Source of the DNA: Candidatus Pantoea gossypiicola
GTDB lineage: Bacteria; Pseudomonadota; Gammaproteobacteria; Enterobacterales; Enterobacteriaceae
Assembly: GCF_008632075.1 (NCBI RefSeq)
Contig: NZ_VWVM01000005.1
Coordinates: 96,010-160,009 of the forward strand
DNA length: 64,000 nt
Direction: 5' to 3'
Positions 61,773 through 64,000 of the stretch are shown in pieces. The position numbers and the translations under genes were made by a program. Within the stretch, counting starts at the first letter, position 1, and each line of letters begins with the position of its first letter. Below the pieces are notes generated by a model. It did not search any database, was not told where the DNA came from, and was given only the letters and a program-made list of their open reading frames with translations.

Positions 61773-63068
61773 ATGTTAGAAAAACTATTCAAACTCAAAG
61801 CGCATAACACCACGGTTCGTACCGAGATTATCGCCGGGATCACTACCTTCCTGGCGATGGCTTATATTCTGTTTGTGAACCCGAGCATTCTGGGCGCAAC
61901 CGGCATGGACAAGGGCGCGGTGTTTGTCGCCACCTGTCTGGCGGCGGCGATTGGCTGTGTGCTGATGGGGCTGATCGCCAACTACCCGATCGCGCTGGCA
62001 CCTGGCATGGGACTGAACGCCTTTTTCACCTACACCGTGGTGCTGCACATGGGCTACACGTGGCAGGTTGCGCTGGGCGCGGTGTTTCTCTCGGCGGTGA
62101 TTTTCTTCGCGATGTCCCTGTTTAAAATCCGTGAGTGGATTATTGCCAGTATCCCACTGCCGCTGCGCGCCGGGATTGGAGCAGGTATCGGGCTGTTCCT
62201 GGCGATTATTGCGCTGGAAGGGGCGGGCATCGTGGTCGATAACCCGGCGACGCTGGTGGGCATTGGCGATCTGACCAAGCCGGGTCCGCTGCTGGCGATG
62301 CTCGGCTTTGTGGTGATCGTGGTGCTGGAAGCGCGTCGCGTGACCGGTGCGGTGCTGATCGGCATTCTGCTGGTGACCTTTATCTCGATGGGCATCGGTC
62401 TGTCGCCGTTCGCGGGCGTCTTCTCTGCGCCGCCGTCCATCGCACCGACGTTCCTGCAACTGGACATCGCCGGGGCATTTAACGTCGGCCTGATCAGCGT
62501 GATTTTTGCCTTCCTGTTTGTTGATGTGTTTGATAACACCGGCACGCTGCTGGGCGTGACGAAACGTGCCGGTCTGGCGGATGAGCAGGGTAACGTGCCG
62601 AAGATGGGCCGTGCGCTGATTGCCGACAGTGCCGCTGCGCTGTTTGGTTCACTGCTGGGGACCTCGACCACCACCAGTTATGTGGAATCGGCGGCGGGCG
62701 TGAGTGCCGGTGGCCGTACCGGGCTGACCGCGATTGTGGTGGGTGTGCTGTTCCTGCTGGCGCTGTTCTTCTCGCCGCTGGCCTCCAGCGTGCCGGTTTA
62801 CGCTACTGCACCTGCACTGCTGTTTGTAGCGGTATTAATGGCATCGGGCCTGGCAGATATTGACTGGAAAGATATCACCACGGCCGCGCCGGTTACCGTG
62901 ACCGCGCTGACCATGCCGCTGACCTATTCCATCGCTAACGGCATCGCGTTTGGTTTTATTACCTGGACTCTGGTAAAGCTGTTGAGTGGTCGCGCCAAAG
63001 AGGTGAATGCGGCGCTGGTAATTCTGTCGATTCTGTTTGTGATTAAGCTTGGGTGGTTGAGTGCTTAA
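61773..63068 (+). CDS. NCS2-family purine permease (AdeP/PbuG type)
   Basis: The protein has 431 residues from ATG 61773 (MLEKLFKLKAHNTTVRTEIIAGITTFLAMAY); in-frame ATGs at 61767 and 61770 are possible, and the frame extends further upstream without a ribosome site. It has about 12-14 helices. PIALAPGMGLNAFFTY, VDVFDNTGTLLGVTKRAGL and GTSTTTSYVESAAGVSAGGRTGLTA are the conserved segments of the AzgA-like branch that imports adenine, guanine or hypoxanthine with protons. Two PurR-like boxes upstream support a purine role. It lies directly before the right-hand repeat block. Confidence 0.9.
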   Translation: MLEKLFKLKAHNTTVRTEIIAGITTFLAMAYILFVNPSILGATGMDKGAVFVATCLAAAIGCVLMGLIANYPIALAPGMGLNAFFTYTVVLHMGYTWQVALGAVFLSAVIFFAMSLFKIREWIIASIPLPLRAGIGAGIGLFLAIIALEGAGIVVDNPATLVGIGDLTKPGPLLAMLGFVVIVVLEARRVTGAVLIGILLVTFISMGIGLSPFAGVFSAPPSIAPTFLQLDIAGAFNVGLISVIFAFLFVDVFDNTGTLLGVTKRAGLADEQGNVPKMGRALIADSAAALFGSLLGTSTTTSYVESAAGVSAGGRTGLTAIVVGVLFLLALFFSPLASSVPVYATAPALLFVAVLMASGLADIDWKDITTAAPVTVTALTMPLTYSIANGIAFGFITWTLVKLLSGRAKEVNAALVILSILFVIKLGWLSA

Positions 63069-63130
63069 TTTACCGCGTTGCGGTTAAGGAACGTTTAGCA
63101 GCGGGCAGAGGCTGAGAAGGGATCGCTTTG

Positions 63131-63300
63131 CAGCGGGCTAACATTGAGAAGGTTACGCCCGCCAGGCGAGGGGGAGTTTCAGGTTGCCTGTGCAGGCGGA
63201 CGCGTCAAGGGGCGGACGCCCGCCCCTTAACAATCCCTGCGGGTAGCGGCCCGCCAGGCCTTTAGTTCGCTGCGCGAAAGGGCGCTGAGAGAGTTTCTGT
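63131..63300 (+). repeat. Structured repeat unit, partial copy D
   Basis: It opens like copies A and B (CAGCGGGC, then TTACGCCCGCCAGGCGAGG and TTTCAGGTTGCCTGTGCAGG) but after AACAATCC the sequence switches to GCCCGCCAGGCCTTTAGTTCGC, resembling the outer end of an inverted unit. It is a truncated or rearranged copy directly behind the permease gene. Confidence 0.7.
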
Positions 63301-63326
63301 TCGTCTGGAGAGGTGGGCATGCTTAG

Positions 63327-63610
63327 CAGCGGGCTGGCTCTGAGCAGGTTACGCCCGCCAGGCGAGGGGGAGTTTCAGGTTGCCTGTGCAGGCGGACGCG
63401 TCAAGGGGCGTACGCCCGCCCCTTAACAATCCCGGCGTCCGGCAGCCTGCGCGCCCCGCTTCGCGGGGTGCCTTCGTCACGCCCTGCGGCCGAAGGACCG
63501 TCCGGACGCGCCATCCCTGGCGCGAACCGTCCTTTCGCCGACGTCCTGTCGGCTCATCCTTGCCTCTGGTTGTTCCTCAGCGCTCCGGATGCCTCTGACA
63601 ACCCCCCGCC
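63327..63610 (+). repeat. Structured repeat unit, copy E; left arm of second composite
   Basis: It matches copy B at 1749-2042 nearly base for base, including the AAGGGGCGTACGCCCGCCCCTT hairpin region, CCCCGC-TTC-GCGGGG and the GCGCCA-TCCC-TGGCGC stem. The spacer that follows (63611-63715) also matches the spacer of the first composite but with more change. Confidence 0.8.
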
Positions 63611-63715
63611 TGTCATTTCTTTGTGTTAACTGTGGTGCTGTGTTGTCTGCTGGACTTAAAGCCACAGTCAAAGTCAAAGCCAAAAACCCACAGCGATAAA
63701 TTACCCAACACAGAA

Positions 63716-64000
63716 AGAAGAGATAACAGCAGGGGGGTAGGGAGGCCGTCAGAACCGCTGAGCGGATGAGGGATTTCAGGACGAGCGACAGGGATGTCGC
63801 GAAGAGGCGGGTTCGCGCCAGGGATGGCGCGTCCCGCTGGTCCGTAAGAAATCCGGAAGAAGCGAAGGGACCGCGAAGCGGCGGTGAAGCAGGCCGGAGC
63901 CGGGGGGCAAGGGGCGCGGCGACTGGCGCCCCTTGTCGGTCGCCAGCAGAGGCGTGTCTGAAACTGCCCAATTGATCAGGCGAACGAAACCCCTCTCAGA
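63716..64000 (-). repeat. Structured repeat unit, copy F (inverted); right arm of second composite, runs to window end
   Basis: This matches copy C at 2105-2432 almost base for base (AGGGATTTCAGGACGAGCG, TCCGTAAGAAATCCGGAAG). Together with copy E it repeats the whole B-spacer-C composite in the same orientation. It may extend past the window. Confidence 0.8.

Noticed and set aside
63380..63975. Open frames in the right repeat block
   Set aside because: Same repeat-derived frames as at 1802-2020 and 2176-2373; not genes.

Overview
The window reads as a chromosome segment of an enteric gammaproteobacterium, most likely an Erwiniaceae member such as Pantoea. This rests on the nac-cbl gene pair, the Enterobacterales-type phn operon, the high GC of the core genes, and my recollection of Nac, Cbl, GabD and PhnF-P sequences from E. 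coli and Klebsiella. The genus is an inference. No rRNA, tRNA, CRISPR array, transposase or prophage was recognised.

Layout. 1-5135: end of an unknown gene, nac, a block of structured repeats, cbl and gabD. 5136-20029: one long operon-like run with an aldehyde dehydrogenase, a HAD hydrolase, two FAD amine oxidoreductases, a peptide/opine-type ABC importer with a Tat-type binding protein, an acetyltransferase, a 2-hydroxyacid dehydrogenase, an M20 amidohydrolase and a GabT-like aminotransferase. A sigma-54 promoter and an NtrC-like site precede it. 20195-28217: an Lrp-type regulator, a GNAT, a hydantoinase/oxoprolinase pair, a PoxB-like ThDP enzyme and an SDR. 28287-30056: a small gene and a RES-type toxin-antitoxin pair. 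30216-33807: a sigma-54-preceded operon for an amidase, an NCS1 permease and a biuret-hydrolase-like enzyme. 33899-37620: a GGDEF/EAL protein and an MscS-type channel. 37715-39086: an AT-rich lone SIR2 gene, probably phage defence. 39283-50714: the C-P lyase locus phnFGHIJKLMNP plus phnCDEE, with PHO-box arrays before both halves and a nonsense codon in phnI. 50668-57629: a hybrid sensor kinase and a ribose-type ABC importer with D-lyxose isomerase. 57725-60579: an AT-rich Type II restriction-modification island (C, R and M genes with a C-box) whose edges cut a divergent AraC/SDR pair. 60604-63068: an OmpR-type response regulator and a purine permease with two PurR-like boxes. 63131-64000: the structured repeats again.

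How it works together. Much of the window concerns scavenging under starvation. Nac, the amine/N-acyl operon and the biuret operon each have a -24/-12 promoter, which suggests shared nitrogen control through NtrC. The phn genes are set up for phosphate control through PhoB. Between these sit acquired defence modules (SIR2, R-M, RES toxin).

The most notable points are: a premature stop in phnI in an otherwise intact phn locus; a ~680-bp composite inverted-repeat element present twice in direct orientation about 61.6 kb apart; a restriction-modification island that replaced the 5' halves of two divergent genes; sigma-54/NtrC signals before two poorly characterised nitrogen operons; and the lone SIR2 gene. 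Functional names are from recognition of motifs and remembered homologues; no database search was run.
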